Assembly (NCBI GenBank): GCA_905147135.1
Contig: LR990044.1
Coordinates: 5,026,122 to 5,090,121, forward strand
Length of the DNA: 64,000 nucleotides
From: Blastobasis lacticolella
Taxonomy: Eukaryota > Arthropoda > Insecta > Lepidoptera > Blastobasidae
Direction of reading: 5' to 3'
The notes below the pieces were generated by a model, which had not been told where the DNA came from, did not search any database, and was given only the letters and a program-made list of their open reading frames with translations. Made by a program: the position numbers and the translations under genes. Positions within the stretch are counted from its first letter, which is position 1; every line of letters starts with the position of its first letter. Below are positions 54,648 through 64,000 of the stretch, one piece after another.

Positions 54648-56090
54648 TTGTCGAGTCTCCCTGTTAGCGTAGGCAGTGTTCATACTGCGCAAGACATAGC
54701 CGGCCTGTTCCAGCGCCATTTCAGTGTGAAGTCGTCGCTCGCGCCGGCGCCGCCTAGAGTACTCGTTGCTGGGGGTCTGCAGGGGGACGTCACTATAAGG
54801 TTTAAAGCCAAAGATGTGGCCGTCGTTATTAAACTGATGGTGAGGGGTAAGTCTCCAGGTCATGACGACCTCAGCATTGAGCACCTGAAGCACGCCGGTG
54901 TACATCTACCGAGAGTCCTGGCTATGTTCTTCAACTTGTGTTTGAGTCATAACTACTTACCTGACGACCTTATGTACACAGTGGTAGTACCAATATTGAA
55001 AAATAAGACGGGAGATGCGTCCGAAAACTGCTCGATCAACAGCTGAAAAAACACTTACACTTAAATGATGCTCAATGCTGGCTTTACGCCTGGCTTATCA
55101 ACTGAAAGTGCTATCCTCTGTCTCAAGCAGACTGTCCAGTACTACACGACTACGAAAACTCCTTTGTACGCTTGCTATTTAGATCTTTCCAAGGCTTTTG
55201 ATTTAGTAAATTATGACAAGCTGTGGAGCAAGTTGCACACGGAGACGCAGCTGTCGGGCGAGATAGTCTCATTGTTTAGGTATTGATACAGTCACCAGAT
55301 GAACCTCGTGCGGTGGGCGGGAGCGCACTCGGACGCGTATAGGCTGGAGTGCGGGGTGCGGCAGGGGGGCTGAGCTCGCCCCGGCTCTTCAACCTGTACG
55401 TGAACAAGCTAATCGGCGAGTTCACCAGCACCAATGTCGGTTTTTCGATAGGTGGGGTGTCCGTTAATAACATCAGTTATGCGGACGACATAGTGCTGTT
55501 GAGTCCGTCGATCAGGGGGTTGCGCAAGCTCCTTCGCATCTGAAAGTCGTACAGGTACAACCCTATGAAGAGTGAGTACATGAGTTTTAAAGCAGGCACT
55601 AAAACCTACTCCTCTGCATCACCTATCACGTGGTGCAACGTTAAATAAGGTAATCAAGTTCAAGTACCTGGGTCACTGGGTCACGGAGGACCTGTGTGAC
55701 TATGAAGACGTCGAGAGGGAGCGCAGGTCGCTGTCTGTGCGGTGTAACATGCTCGCACGTAGGTTTGCACGTTGTACTGTCCCAGTAAAAGTAACTTTAT
55801 TTAAATCGTACTGTCAGTTGTTTTACCAGTGCAGCCTATGGAGCCGTTACACTGAGTGGGCATACAGCGACCTGCGCGTCTAGTACAACAATGCGTTCAG
55901 GATGTTGATGGGGCGCAGGCCCAAACAGATGTTTTCTACGCCATCATTAGAAAACGGAGTGCCTCAATGTTCCGCCTCAAAAACAGCACTAACAGCATCG
56001 TGAACGCATTGGCTGTGCGGTAGAACTCCCCTATGATGGAGAGGTGGATGAGACTGCATGCCAGCTCATCACCTTTCATCAAATCAAATA
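54648..56090 (+). pseudogene. LINE reverse transcriptase
   Basis: Fingers: KDVAVVIKLMVRGKSPGHDD and TVVVPILKNKTGDASENC; then GFTPGLSTESAILCLKQTV and motif A as CYLDLSKAFDLVNYDKLW; a frameshifted RQGG-like loop; and the catalytic ISYADDIVLLSPSIRGL at about 55473-55523. The thumb (KFKYLGHWVTEDLCDYEDVE; CNMLARRFARCTVPVKVTLF) is readable to about 56000 with stops. Catalytic residues persist, but the ORF is broken at least five times. Confidence 0.8.
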
Positions 56091-56423
56091 AAATAAATTA
56101 ATTTATTTTTATTCTTTACGAATCAATAGTCACACAAATAATGTATCATGATATTTCTTAAGGTATTTCTCAAGATGTAATAATTCAACACAGAATAGCA
56201 CATTAAACCAACAATGACGTCATGCAAAATGTCAATATCGGTTAGGATTTTATCCTAAACGATACACTCAAACAAATTGCTTTTGTTCCGAACCGGTGAC
56301 GGATCTTCAATACAGAAAGGATTCTATTGTTATACAGAGCACAGGCAAGCGGGAGAATTACACGTGACGGTAATGATTGTTTTTTTTATTATTATGTAAA
56401 AGCGATTTCTTGTCATTTTGCAG

Positions 56424-56521
56424 AATTTAGACAGAGTCGAGATTACAAAGCGTTAGATGCCTGCCGAAGAGGTCCAAATATTTACGACGCATTGATCAAT
56501 AGCGAGGTTCAATCATTTTAA
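56424..56521 (+). CDS. Possible terminal exon, unknown
   Basis: After a good acceptor (TTGTCATTTTGCAG) the frame reads FRQSRDYKALDACRRGPNIY then DALINSEVQSF and TAA. The composition is protein-like and unlike the AT-rich surroundings. A GT at 56369 would leave an intron of only about 55 bases. No family is recognised and the upstream exon is uncertain. Confidence 0.25.
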
Positions 56522-57511
56522 TTAATATAAAAGAGAACGGAAGCAGTATCTACTTTCTTAGCATAATTTCATTACATAATTTTCTTAGTTTAGCATAATT
56601 TTAAAGTAGATATAATACAAGTAGTCTTCACTCGTTACAGATGCTTCACACGTGGCGCTTTCATTCAAGAAGTCGTTTATCATTACTTGAATTAAATCTT
56701 AAATAATTAAACCTCGACTCTGTCTACGGCGACAGAACCAGAAACCTTCTTTTGGCCCCGACTGCGGCTCGTCAGTAGATTCTGAATACAGAAGGGGCTA
56801 CATTCGACGTTCTTGAGCTTCAACTTTTTTTTGTAGCCACAGTCAGCAATTGTGACCTAACAAAGGCTTAAGATACCTGTTAAAGGATTTTAACTACTCA
56901 AGATCCATTGTTGAAAAGCCATGCTATTTTTTGTTGCCAACAATGAGAAACTGTAAAATGCAAATTCCAAAGTTATGGAAGCTATCTAAGGCGACGCCTC
57001 CTAAGGTATGCTTTTTGTTGTAAGAAGTATTTTATTGTATAAGTAAAGTAATGAGTCGACTAGTTGGCAATGTGGCCGAACAGTCGCCTTTCTCGACTAG
57101 TCGGCACATCTCTACTTATGACTCATCTAACAGAATGAATACCTATAATGTGCAAATCTGATACAGAATATAACATATGTAATAACTATTTTGTTAGTGT
57201 TAGTTTAGAAGTTAGGGATTCAAATGCCCATATTTCGAAAACAAAAGTTTTCTCAAGCATACATAGGCACATAACGTCACGCCTATACCCGTAGGGTATG
57301 GCCCACATCGTTCCACATAAAGGTCTTCTCACCTTTAAAAAATGGGATATTCATTGGTTGGCAACTGAAAATAACACAAAATATGGGTAAGTATTAAATA
57401 AAAAGCAAAAACTACAAAATAATATTTTTTTTATTAAACCCAGGTAATTAATTAAAATACAAATCCATTTCAGTCTAAAAATAACACACAAAAGTAACGT
57501 AACAAAATAAA
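56522..57511. other. AT-rich spacer
   Basis: No gene. CTCGACTCTGTC at about 56715 is the inverse of GACAGAGTCGAG at about 56429, a small foldback. Nothing else is supportable. Confidence 0.3.
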
Positions 57512-57899
57512 CACGTTACCACAACAAAATTATCTCTCTATAGTTACATCATATTACACATAAAGAATAACGCTATTATAGGCACGCAACAAAAACCTAA
57601 CATAAGGTACATAATAGATACTTTTAAGTCATTACTAACAACTCCATATTTAATAAATTTATAAACAGCTTGGCGTCAATATCCCGATTTTGCTCTGGCG
57701 AGCGAGATTATGTTATAGGTAGATATAATAGGCGATAGCACCGGTTACCATCAGGTGGGCAGTCTGCTCATTTTTCATTGAGTAAGTAGTATAAAAAGCT
57801 GCTACACTACTAAACTACAAGTAAACTACAAACATAAAACGAACTTACCAATATACCTAACCTGCACTACACCTTATCTTGTCACTGTCCTTTTTTGTG

Positions 57900-58304
57900 T
57901 CATTGCGTGCACTTTAACTGTCCTGCGTCTAACGAACACTTTTCGCAACAGCGATTTCGCTCCAATGCTCTTAACCGAGCGTATCGTCGCTCCAGGAAAA
58001 CCACCTCGATCGCGAGGAGCTTCATGCGCTTTTTACTTTCGTCGCGACTCTTCTTCGCAGCCAGGTTGTTCTTTACTCTTTGCGAGTAAGCGATCGCATC
58101 ATGGTCAGCGGAGTTTGACGCCACTGTGCGCCGCATTTGTGGCCTGTCGGGCGACGGTGCCTCCGCCATCACGCACTGCCTAAGCATGTCGTACCGTATT
58201 TGCTCAGCGAGCTCTTGGGGGCTCTGCTGCGCTGGCTGCGACAGGAAGACTTGTTCTTCGTCTGAGACATTATTATCCTCGAACGGTCTCCAATTTCGAG
58301 ACAT
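57900..58304 (-). CDS. Small bZIP transcription factor, giant/PAR-like
   Basis: Intact 134-residue frame, no intron. Residues 28-48 are a helical SPQELAEQIRYDMLRQC segment. The basic region is residues 75-94: VKNNLAAKKSRDESKKRM, with the invariant N-x7-R pair Asn79/Arg87. The zipper follows with Leu97 at the canonical spacing and Leu104 and Leu111, then Arg118: only three heptads. The FLER and KKSRD blocks are typical of the PAR/giant group. The C-terminus has clustered Cys (RCCEKC, KCTQ), possibly redox- or metal-sensitive. Expected role: nuclear DNA-binding dimer, perhaps a dominant-negative partner because no activation domain is obvious. The mirror-image copy at 59459-59828 is broken. It could be a retrocopy. 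Confidence 0.6.
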   Translation of the reverse strand: MSRNWRPFEDNNVSDEEQVFLSQPAQQSPQELAEQIRYDMLRQCVMAEAPSPDRPQMRRTVASNSADHDAIAYSQRVKNNLAAKKSRDESKKRMKLLAIEVVFLERRYARLRALERNRCCEKCSLDAGQLKCTQ

Positions 58305-58486
58305 GACTGGTTATAGTCATCTGTTTTTAAACTCAAAAGAACACAAAAAATACAAGTAGTCGCCGAGAAGTCCGAGACACAAATGCTGTAAAACTAAGTG
58401 GCAGCGGACATCGCACGCGGTAGGTCCGAGGGGCTACCGACTACCTGGTTTTCCTGTTGTTGACAATAGAGAAACGCCATTTTATT

Positions 58487-58800
58487 ACGGGTCATTTTAT
58501 AGGGTTGCGGGTTTGTCGGTCTTCTACAGGTTGCACTTCGGAGAGTGTGCGAAGCAGTTGCACGACCTCATTCCACCGGCCCCTTTCCGCCATCGAGAGA
58601 TGTAATTCATCCTTATGTCGTGGACCTTCCAGGTATCCGTACGAGCCGCTTTGGCTCGCGACTGGAACGCGTTGCCTGCGAGAATGTTCTCTGATAAATA
58701 TAATCTGGATGCCTTCAAAGCCAGAGTGAATAGGCTGTGCCTAGACAGGCATCACTAGGCCGCATCGTCACTTACCACCAAGTGAGGTGGCGGTCAAATG
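58487..58800 (+). pseudogene. LINE ORF2 C-terminus and 3' end in the loop
   Basis: The plus reading LARDWNALPARMFSDKYNLD and FKARVNRLCLDRHH, followed by CATCGTCACTTACCACCAAG and a short tail, is the end of a CR1/Jockey-like LINE. The same 3' blocks occur at 33405-33525. It sits in the spacer between the inverted arms. Confidence 0.6.
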
Positions 58801-59266
58801 CCTGCTAGTCAAATAATTAAAACAAAAATTGTTTTGGTTGTATGCACATAGTACTAATAAAGTAAAATCGCTTTGCGCGTCTGATTGCGTAGGTAGATAT
58901 ATCCGCTAACGCCTTTTAAGGAGGCGACACACGTTTGAACTTAAAGTACGCAGTTTTTAAGTTCACGAACTTGCTCGGCTTGACTTACGAACTTAAAGTA
59001 CGCAGTTTTTAAATTCACGAACTTATCCAGCTTGCTTTTTATGAATTCCGTAAATAATTCGAGTCAAAATCTTCGAAAATTAGTTACTTTATCAACAAAA
59101 AACCATAAAGTTAATTAAACGTAAACAAATTTTATGCACAAAACACAACTGCACGAGATATTCGCGGCACTGTCAGACGTGCGAGTCGGAGTTGATAAAG
59201 TGACTAGGTAATTGTCGAAGCTATTGCTTCATGTTTGTCTGTGATTGTCTGTCAAATAGTCCAGTT
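58801..59266. other. Spacer of the inverted duplication
   Basis: Contains a tandem pair of ACTTAAAGTACGCAGTTTTT with a following AAGTTCACGAACTTG-type word at about 58939-58975 and 58989-59025; otherwise AT-rich and non-coding. Confidence 0.5.
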
Positions 59267-59458
59267 ATAAAATGGCGTTTCTCCATTGTCGTTACGTGTG
59301 CTGGACAACAGGAAAACCAGGTAGTCGATAAGCCCCTCTTACCTGCCGCGTGCGATGTCCGCTGCCACTTAGTTTTACAGTATTTATGTCTTAGACTTCT
59401 CAGCGAATACTTGTACTTTTGTGTTCTTTTGAGTTTAAAAACAAATGACTAAAACCAG

Positions 59459-59828
59459 ATGTCTCGAATTTGGAGACCGTTTGATAAAAAAAATCTCAGA
59501 ACAAAAAAATGTCTCCCTGCCGCAGCCAGTGCAGCAGAGCCCCCAAGAGCTCGCAGAGCAAATATGGTACGACATGCATAGGCAGTGCGTGATAGTGGAG
59601 GCACCGTCGCTCGACAGGCCACTGATGCGGCGCACAGTGGCGTCAAACTCCGCTGACCAGGATGCGTTCACTTGCTCACAGAGGGCGAAGCACAACCTGG
59701 CTGCGAAGAAGAGCCGCGACGAAAGTAATAAGCGCACGAAGTTCCTCGCGATCAATGTGGTTTTCCTGGAGCGACAATACGCCCGATTAAGAGCGTTGCA
59801 GCGACAGGGCTGCTGCGAAAAGTGTTAG
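59459..59828 (+). pseudogene. Broken mirror copy of the bZIP gene
   Basis: It aligns end to end with the intact gene in the other arm. The original ATG context (ATGTCTCGAATTTGGAGACC, 59459) is kept, but an indel in an A-rich run near residue 10 shifts the frame; the rest is open in another frame (PQPVQQSPQELAEQIWYDMH). The basic region reads AKHNLAAKKSRDESNKRT: the invariant first Asn has become His, which should abolish specific DNA contact. A premature TAG after CCEKC removes the tail. Confidence 0.75.
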
Positions 59829-59945
59829 TTGGACGGAGGACAGTTAAAGTGCGCGCAAGGATATAAAAAACGACAGTGACAAGATTAGGTGAAGTGTAAG
59901 TTATGTTTATTGATGAGTTCGTTTTAAGTTTGTGGTTTACTTGTA

Positions 59946-60376
59946 GGCGAGCAGCCACACAGTAAAGACGCAGACACGTCGCGGACGGGGCACAGACGGG
60001 AAGCGGACGCGACTTAGCGAGCGGCCACACAGAAAAGACGTAAGACACAGACACGTCGCAGACGCGGCGCCCGTTCAATTTACTTTCATATAAAATGTAT
60101 AGAAACGTCGCGACGCCAAACATACAGCAAAGACAGGCAACGGCCAGGGCGCGGACACGTCGCAGACACGACTTAAAACATACAGAAAGGACTGGTCTGC
60201 GACGACGCCGCGTCCGTGCCCTGTCTTTTCTGTATGTTTGCCCCGCCCGCACCCCCTGTCTCGCCTGCGGCGCGCCCATGCCCCCGTCCTTTCTGTATGT
60301 TTTAAGTCGTGTCTGCGACGTGTCCGAGCCCTGTCCGCGCCCTGTCTTTGCTGTATGTTTTGCGCCGCGACAATTA
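59946..60376. repeat. GC-rich palindromic insertion
   Basis: It begins with two direct copies of a GCGAGCGGCCACACAGAAAA-type unit (about 59946 and 60018). It then contains an 80-bp near-perfect inverted pair: CAAACATACAGCAAAGACAG ... CATACAGAAAGGAC (60118-60193) against GTCCTTTCTGTATG ... CTGTCTTTGCTGTATGTTTT (60288-60361). Words such as ACACGTCGCAGACACGAC recur. It sits inside the right arm, replacing about 30 bases of it. A short relative is at 33075-33170. Confidence 0.65.
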
Positions 60377-60836
60377 CTCAATGACAAATAAGCAGACTGC
60401 CCACCTAATGGTAACCGGTGCTATCGCCTATTATATCTACCTATAACGTAATCTCGCGCGCCAGAGCAAAATCGGGTTATTGACGACAAGCTGTTTATAA
60501 ATTTAATATAACATGGAGTTGTTAATAATGACTTAAAGTAAGTATCTATTATGTGCCTATTGTTAGGTTTTTGTTGCGTGTCTATAAAAGCGTTATTTTT
60601 AATGTCTAATATGATGTAACTATAAGGAAATGATTTTGTTGTGTGATGGATATGTAGGTACGAGAGACAAGTGAAGGGCACAAGTATTGATAACGCACTG
60701 TCTATTTTATCGTTCGGTGGCCGGCAAGCGCAGTCGCCTACAACGCTATCTATAGCTATAGCTAGGTAGGTATCTATAGCTAGGCGCCATACACAACAGT
60801 TCCTCCCTCTAGTTAAGAAATAGCTATTTTAAGTAA

Positions 60837-61320
60837 CTAATAATATTTTTTGAAGTCCATATGGGGACGCTTACGTAACAGAATTTTATGCGCGGTAGGA
60901 AGCCTCTGTCCATCACTGGATGCGTCAGCTTCTGGCTCGAGGAACTCATCCTCGCTTTCAGATCTCGGAGACAGATCGGATCGGTGCAGATCAGGTCGCT
61001 CAACCTGTGCAGGTGAGTGGGCCATAGCGTCATACAAACTTGCCTCCTCCTCTGAGATCTGGACATCCTCATGTTGATGACATGTGGTCGTTGAAGGCGT
61101 GGACACGGTGGACGGATGCAGTGGAGCTGATGGCGTCGGCTGTGAGCAAGACGGCGCTGGTGACGGCGTGTGCAGAGACGATGGCTGCGGCGCTGATGGT
61201 AGCGGTGACGGTGGTGGCGGCGGTGACAGCGGCAGTGGCGGCAGAGAGACGGCGGCGACGGCGGCGACGACGGCGATGACGGTGACGGCGGTGACGACGG
61301 CATTAGGTATGTATTGTTAT
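60837..61320 (-). CDS. Proline-rich/acidic open frame, possible terminal exon
   Basis: Frame open on the minus strand from about 61320 to TAG at 60837. The first half is Pro/Ser-rich (LPPLPLSPPPPPSPLPSAPQ); the second half is acidic (HQHEDVQISEEEASLYDAMA; SPRSESEDEFLEPEADASSD) and ends basic (AHKILLRKRPHMDFKKYY). The composition of the second half is unlike the repeat-driven frames overlapping it, so I prefer this frame. It could be the last exon of a nuclear protein. No domain recognised and no convincing acceptor. Confidence 0.3.
61190..61310. repeat. Imperfect GGC/GAC trinucleotide-hexanucleotide repeat
   Basis: GGCGACGGCGACGACGGCGATG-type repeats dominate 61190-61310 on the plus strand. 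They underlie several overlapping low-complexity frames (Ala-rich, Gly-rich, Ser/Pro-rich). Confidence 0.8.
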
Positions 61321-61329
61321 CCAAGCTTC

Positions 61330-63628
61330 TCTTGCTATTACCTGGGCTGACGAAGCTGTTAGCGGTCCCCTTATATGGTACAATTTGATTTTTATGTTTT
61401 CTAATACATGATAAGATTTGTACATCCCTAACTAGGAACAATACTTTGCCATTTTTTTTTACTTTTGTCCCTTTACACCAAGAATACTTATTAGCATTAA
61501 CATATTTCTTGTACAGTACAGATACAGACCGCGGTTAGGTGTTTCACGTTGTCTGTAACACGAAAACGAAAATCTATGTGTAATCTGTAAACCGCATGCG
61601 GTGGATACTCCCAGGGCGACGGAGGATCTTACATCGCATGAACCTATCATTGTCTCGATTGCCGCGTCGATTCCTGGGAATCAAAACCCGGACCGTGCTT
61701 CGGCCTACGTTTTGACACTGCCTAGATGGGAAACGTGTAATTTGGTCAAAAGTGTTGTATTCAAAACAAAATAAACGTAGGTACAGGTTATAGCCCGGTC
61801 GCAATCCGCGGGCTCTGATGACTCAGCCGCGTGGCGGGGCGAGCGGGCGGCGGCGGCAGCGGCCGAGGGCCCCGAGCCCCCCGCCGATTATCAACAGGTG
61901 TTTAACATCACGCGTAAGGATAACGGGGCGTGTGCAGTGTTTATTTTGTTACGTTACTTTGGTGTGCATTGATTTATATAAGTATATAAATATGTTTGAA
62001 CGAACAAATAACTCGCGCCGTTACAATATTTAATAAAATGGCGCCGTCTCTTGTGCCACAAACTTGTTTGACCCGGTGACAGCGTCGTTGTTGTTGGCAT
62101 TGACATGAAATTTCAGTATGGCAATACTTAGTTCCAGTTTTTGCCACCCCTTTGTAGCACTGAAATAGACGTCAGTCAGCATTTCGCCAAGGCGCCAGAT
62201 ATATACAACGTTGTAAAAGCGTATAAAATTTTTGTAACGTTATACCTTCAATATAAATTTCTAAGCTGTAATAATTGGTATTCATTAATTACATTACATA
62301 CTGCCGTCTTTATCATTTTATCTCCTTCAAAATTCATCCACTTTTGTTGTTATAGAATTCTTTAACGATTTAACGCATTATATGTTATACTCATTTGTTT
62401 TATATTTTTATCTATAGTTATATCAGTTCCGCGAAAACAAAATCAACGGCAACATGCCGCCGGTGCAAAGTCACATCATGCGCATACATGTAAGACGGAA
62501 AAATCAAAAACATGAAAATGGTGTGTATTGAATTAGATTTATCATACCATGGCCAGTTAATAATTAAGCAATAAACACTGAATTATTTATTGGAAATGCT
62601 AAAAACATAAGTTTTACAAGTAATACATAATGTTTATTATACTTTACGTAAGAAAGATACTCCAACCTTTTTATTGGTTACTGTTTATCGGAATTAGTGT
62701 ATTTGTTTACTACGCAACTCGGCATTCTTAGTTTATAAAGCAACGACCATTCGCACACGTGGCCAAAACGTCACTCTCAGTGACGTTTTAGCCGGACGAT
62801 GTCAGTGCTCCATTGCAGTTTTAGCCCCAAAACCCACCCCCACCAAAGCAAACGCATAAATTTAGAGATATTCAAGATTAAAATTTGAGGTTAGGAATCA
62901 ACAAAAAGCTCCAATTTATGCACTTTACTAGCAAATTTAGGAGTTGGGGGGAGGGGGCACTTCGAAGTTGGAAAGAATTTTAATCAATTTATAAGCGAAT
63001 AACGCATATTAATTGATTCTGGCATTCGCGGTGGTTCATAACAACTAACACGCTCGTCGCTTCGCTCCTCGCAATCTAACCCCTCTGTGACCTAATGACG
63101 TTTTTGATAGATTCTATACCAAGAACAACATTATAGCAAAAGATTATTATGTTTAACGTTAGAAAAAGTGAAATTGAGAATGGCAAATCACTGACGCAAT
63201 CAAAATGGCGTCCCGTCTTTGTTGCGTTTCGTTTCTCGCAATAGCGTAAATTTACTTTTACTTTTTCTTTAATTTCTCTCTGAGATAACGATTAATTTAG
63301 CATTAAACATTATAATTAAATGTAAATAAGTATATTTTATAAAAACGATACAGTAATTGTTATTTTATAAACCATTTGTGTTTTACCCAACAATAATTTA
63401 GTTTTATTTGTGGCTGTATGATATCAAACCTTTGTCACATAGACTACAAACAACTAAAACATTAATGAAACCTGTCAAAATATTGCCAAATATTACGAAA
63501 AAACTATAACTTTAATTGTTTTTTTCTCAAAAACTACAAGTTTGCTTTGGTAGTGACTTTGCATAATTACTTATTAAGCATAGACCTTTTCACCAAAAAA
63601 TTGCCAACTTCCAACTCGTGGATCATTA
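61330..63628. other. Mostly AT-rich spacer with a GC-rich island
   Basis: At 61810-61890 a GC-rich island contains TGACTCAGC (an AP-1/antioxidant-response-type site, 61818-61826) and an open plus frame ending at CAACAG/GTGTTT. At 62764-62788 AAAACGTCAC-TCTCA-GTGACGTTTT is a perfect hairpin. No gene otherwise. Confidence 0.35.
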
Positions 63629-64000
63629 TTGTACAGTACACCCTATTTAAGCACTGAGCGATTATCATTTGATAAAATTGAAGATGTGTTTATTCCTGAG
63701 GCACTAAGTGAAAATTTTCATGTTGCTGAAGACGGAGTAGAAGAGAAAATATTAGTGTTTATGACTAAATTATCTAAAAAAATTCTGCACAAAGCAAAAT
63801 TGTGCTTCGGCGATGGTACTTTCAAAAAGGTCCCAAAGTGTATCAACTTTTTACCCTCCATATTTACCTCAATTCTGATACGAATGTGACAAATATAGTA
63901 CCCGTATTATACGCGTTACTGCCAAATAAATCCCAAGCTACATATATTAGACTTTTTGAAATGATAAAAAATTTGGGTTTTAATATCCGTCAGACTACGA
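63629..64000 (+). pseudogene. MULE-type transposase, runs off the window
   Basis: The frame from 63629 contains HKAKLCFGDGTFKKVPK; GDGTFK with its Asp (residue 62) is the first catalytic motif of Mutator-like (MULE) transposases. A one-base shift near 63843 moves to another frame that continues with LFTLHIYLNSDTNVTNIVPV, ALLPNKSQATYIRLFEMIKN and LGFNIRQ to the edge. The second Asp and Glu would lie beyond 64000. Upstream FLYWCH-type zinc-finger sequence was not convincingly found. Confidence 0.75.

Larger units (their letters stand above)
53527..56090 (+). mobile_element. Degenerate LINE with ORF1 and ORF2
   Basis: Plus-strand ORF1 (53622-53978) is followed directly by ORF2: endonuclease (53984-54560) and RT (54648-55543 and decayed beyond). 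Order and spacing are those of a two-ORF LINE. A large deletion joins endonuclease to RT and there are many frame changes. The clade is distinct from the other LINEs here; I cannot name it with confidence. Confidence 0.7.
57512..60655. repeat. Large inverted duplication with bZIP genes in both arms
   Basis: The left arm (about 57512-58486) and right arm (about 59267-60655) are inverted copies. Outer ends match (AGTTACATCATATTACACAT against the inverse at about 60605-60625), inner ends match (AGAAACGCCATTTTAT at 58470-58485 against AAATGGCGTTTCTC at 59270), and all between aligns. The right arm carries a 430-bp insertion (59946-60376). The loop (58487-59266) holds a LINE tail. Arms are about 975 bp without the insert. 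Confidence 0.8.

Noticed and set aside
59752..60391. Arg-rich 211-residue frame and its opposite-strand partner
   Set aside because: They span the palindromic insertion and the antisense of the bZIP pseudogene; composition is set by the repeat.
61040..61441. Ala-rich, Gly/Asp-rich and His/Arg-rich frames over the GAC/GGC repeat
   Set aside because: Low-complexity products of one repeat read in different frames; only the frame with a non-repeat acidic C-terminus was kept.
1..64000. CRISPR array, operons or prokaryotic mobile elements
   Set aside because: There are no regularly spaced identical repeats with unique spacers, and intron signals, LINEs and SINEs show a eukaryotic genome.

Overview
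This is a eukaryotic, AT-rich insect window and almost certainly lepidopteran. The evidence is a moth/butterfly-type tRNA-derived SINE (several copies, two of them nearly complete), Lepidoptera-style LINE 3' ends, a (TTAGG)n tract of the insect telomeric type, spliceosomal intron signals, and a fauna of RTE, CR1/Jockey-like, Gypsy, BEL/Pao, Harbinger, Tc1/mariner, hAT-like and MULE elements. There is no operon structure, and most of the sequence is accumulated, nested and decayed transposable elements. Calls rest on reading the sequence, not on database searches. || Layout. 1-3,000: a hairpin repeat flanked by a 17-bp direct repeat; then a small lysine-rich intronless gene (653-880) with a TATA box and a textbook replication-dependent-histone 3' stem-loop; then a palindromic MITE. 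3,970-6,700: a broken Gypsy element containing an odd tandem repeat with splice signals. 7,780-8,680: an ankyrin-repeat gene of polydnavirus (vankyrin) type. 10,100-15,950: a minus-strand LINE split by a young Gypsy insertion (579-bp LTRs, 5 differences, TATA target duplication). 16,480-22,560: RTE and CR1/Jockey-like LINE remnants. 23,640-32,050: more LINE pieces, including a nearly complete plus-strand LINE (24,640-28,500) flanked by 344-bp direct repeats, a PHD-finger LINE ORF1, and microsatellites. 33,890-41,830: a Harbinger element with its two divergent genes, split by a BEL/Pao retrotransposon. 42,660-43,700: spliced 3' exons of what looks like a host gene on the minus strand. 44,780-45,800: a Tc1/mariner transposase with an intron. 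46,132-50,687: a hAT-ended 4.6-kb unit without a transposase, holding a tail-to-tail SINE pair and a MITE. 51,240-56,100: RTE and another LINE. 57,512-60,655: a large inverted duplication with an intact bZIP gene in one arm and its broken copy in the other. 60,840-61,320: a proline-rich/acidic open frame. 63,629-64,000: a MULE transposase running off the end. || The genes that may matter to the host are the small gene with a histone-type 3' end, the vankyrin-like gene, the giant/PAR-like small bZIP and the spliced gene at 42,660-43,700. The transposon-derived genes are nearly all disrupted, so they document insertion order rather than working pathways.
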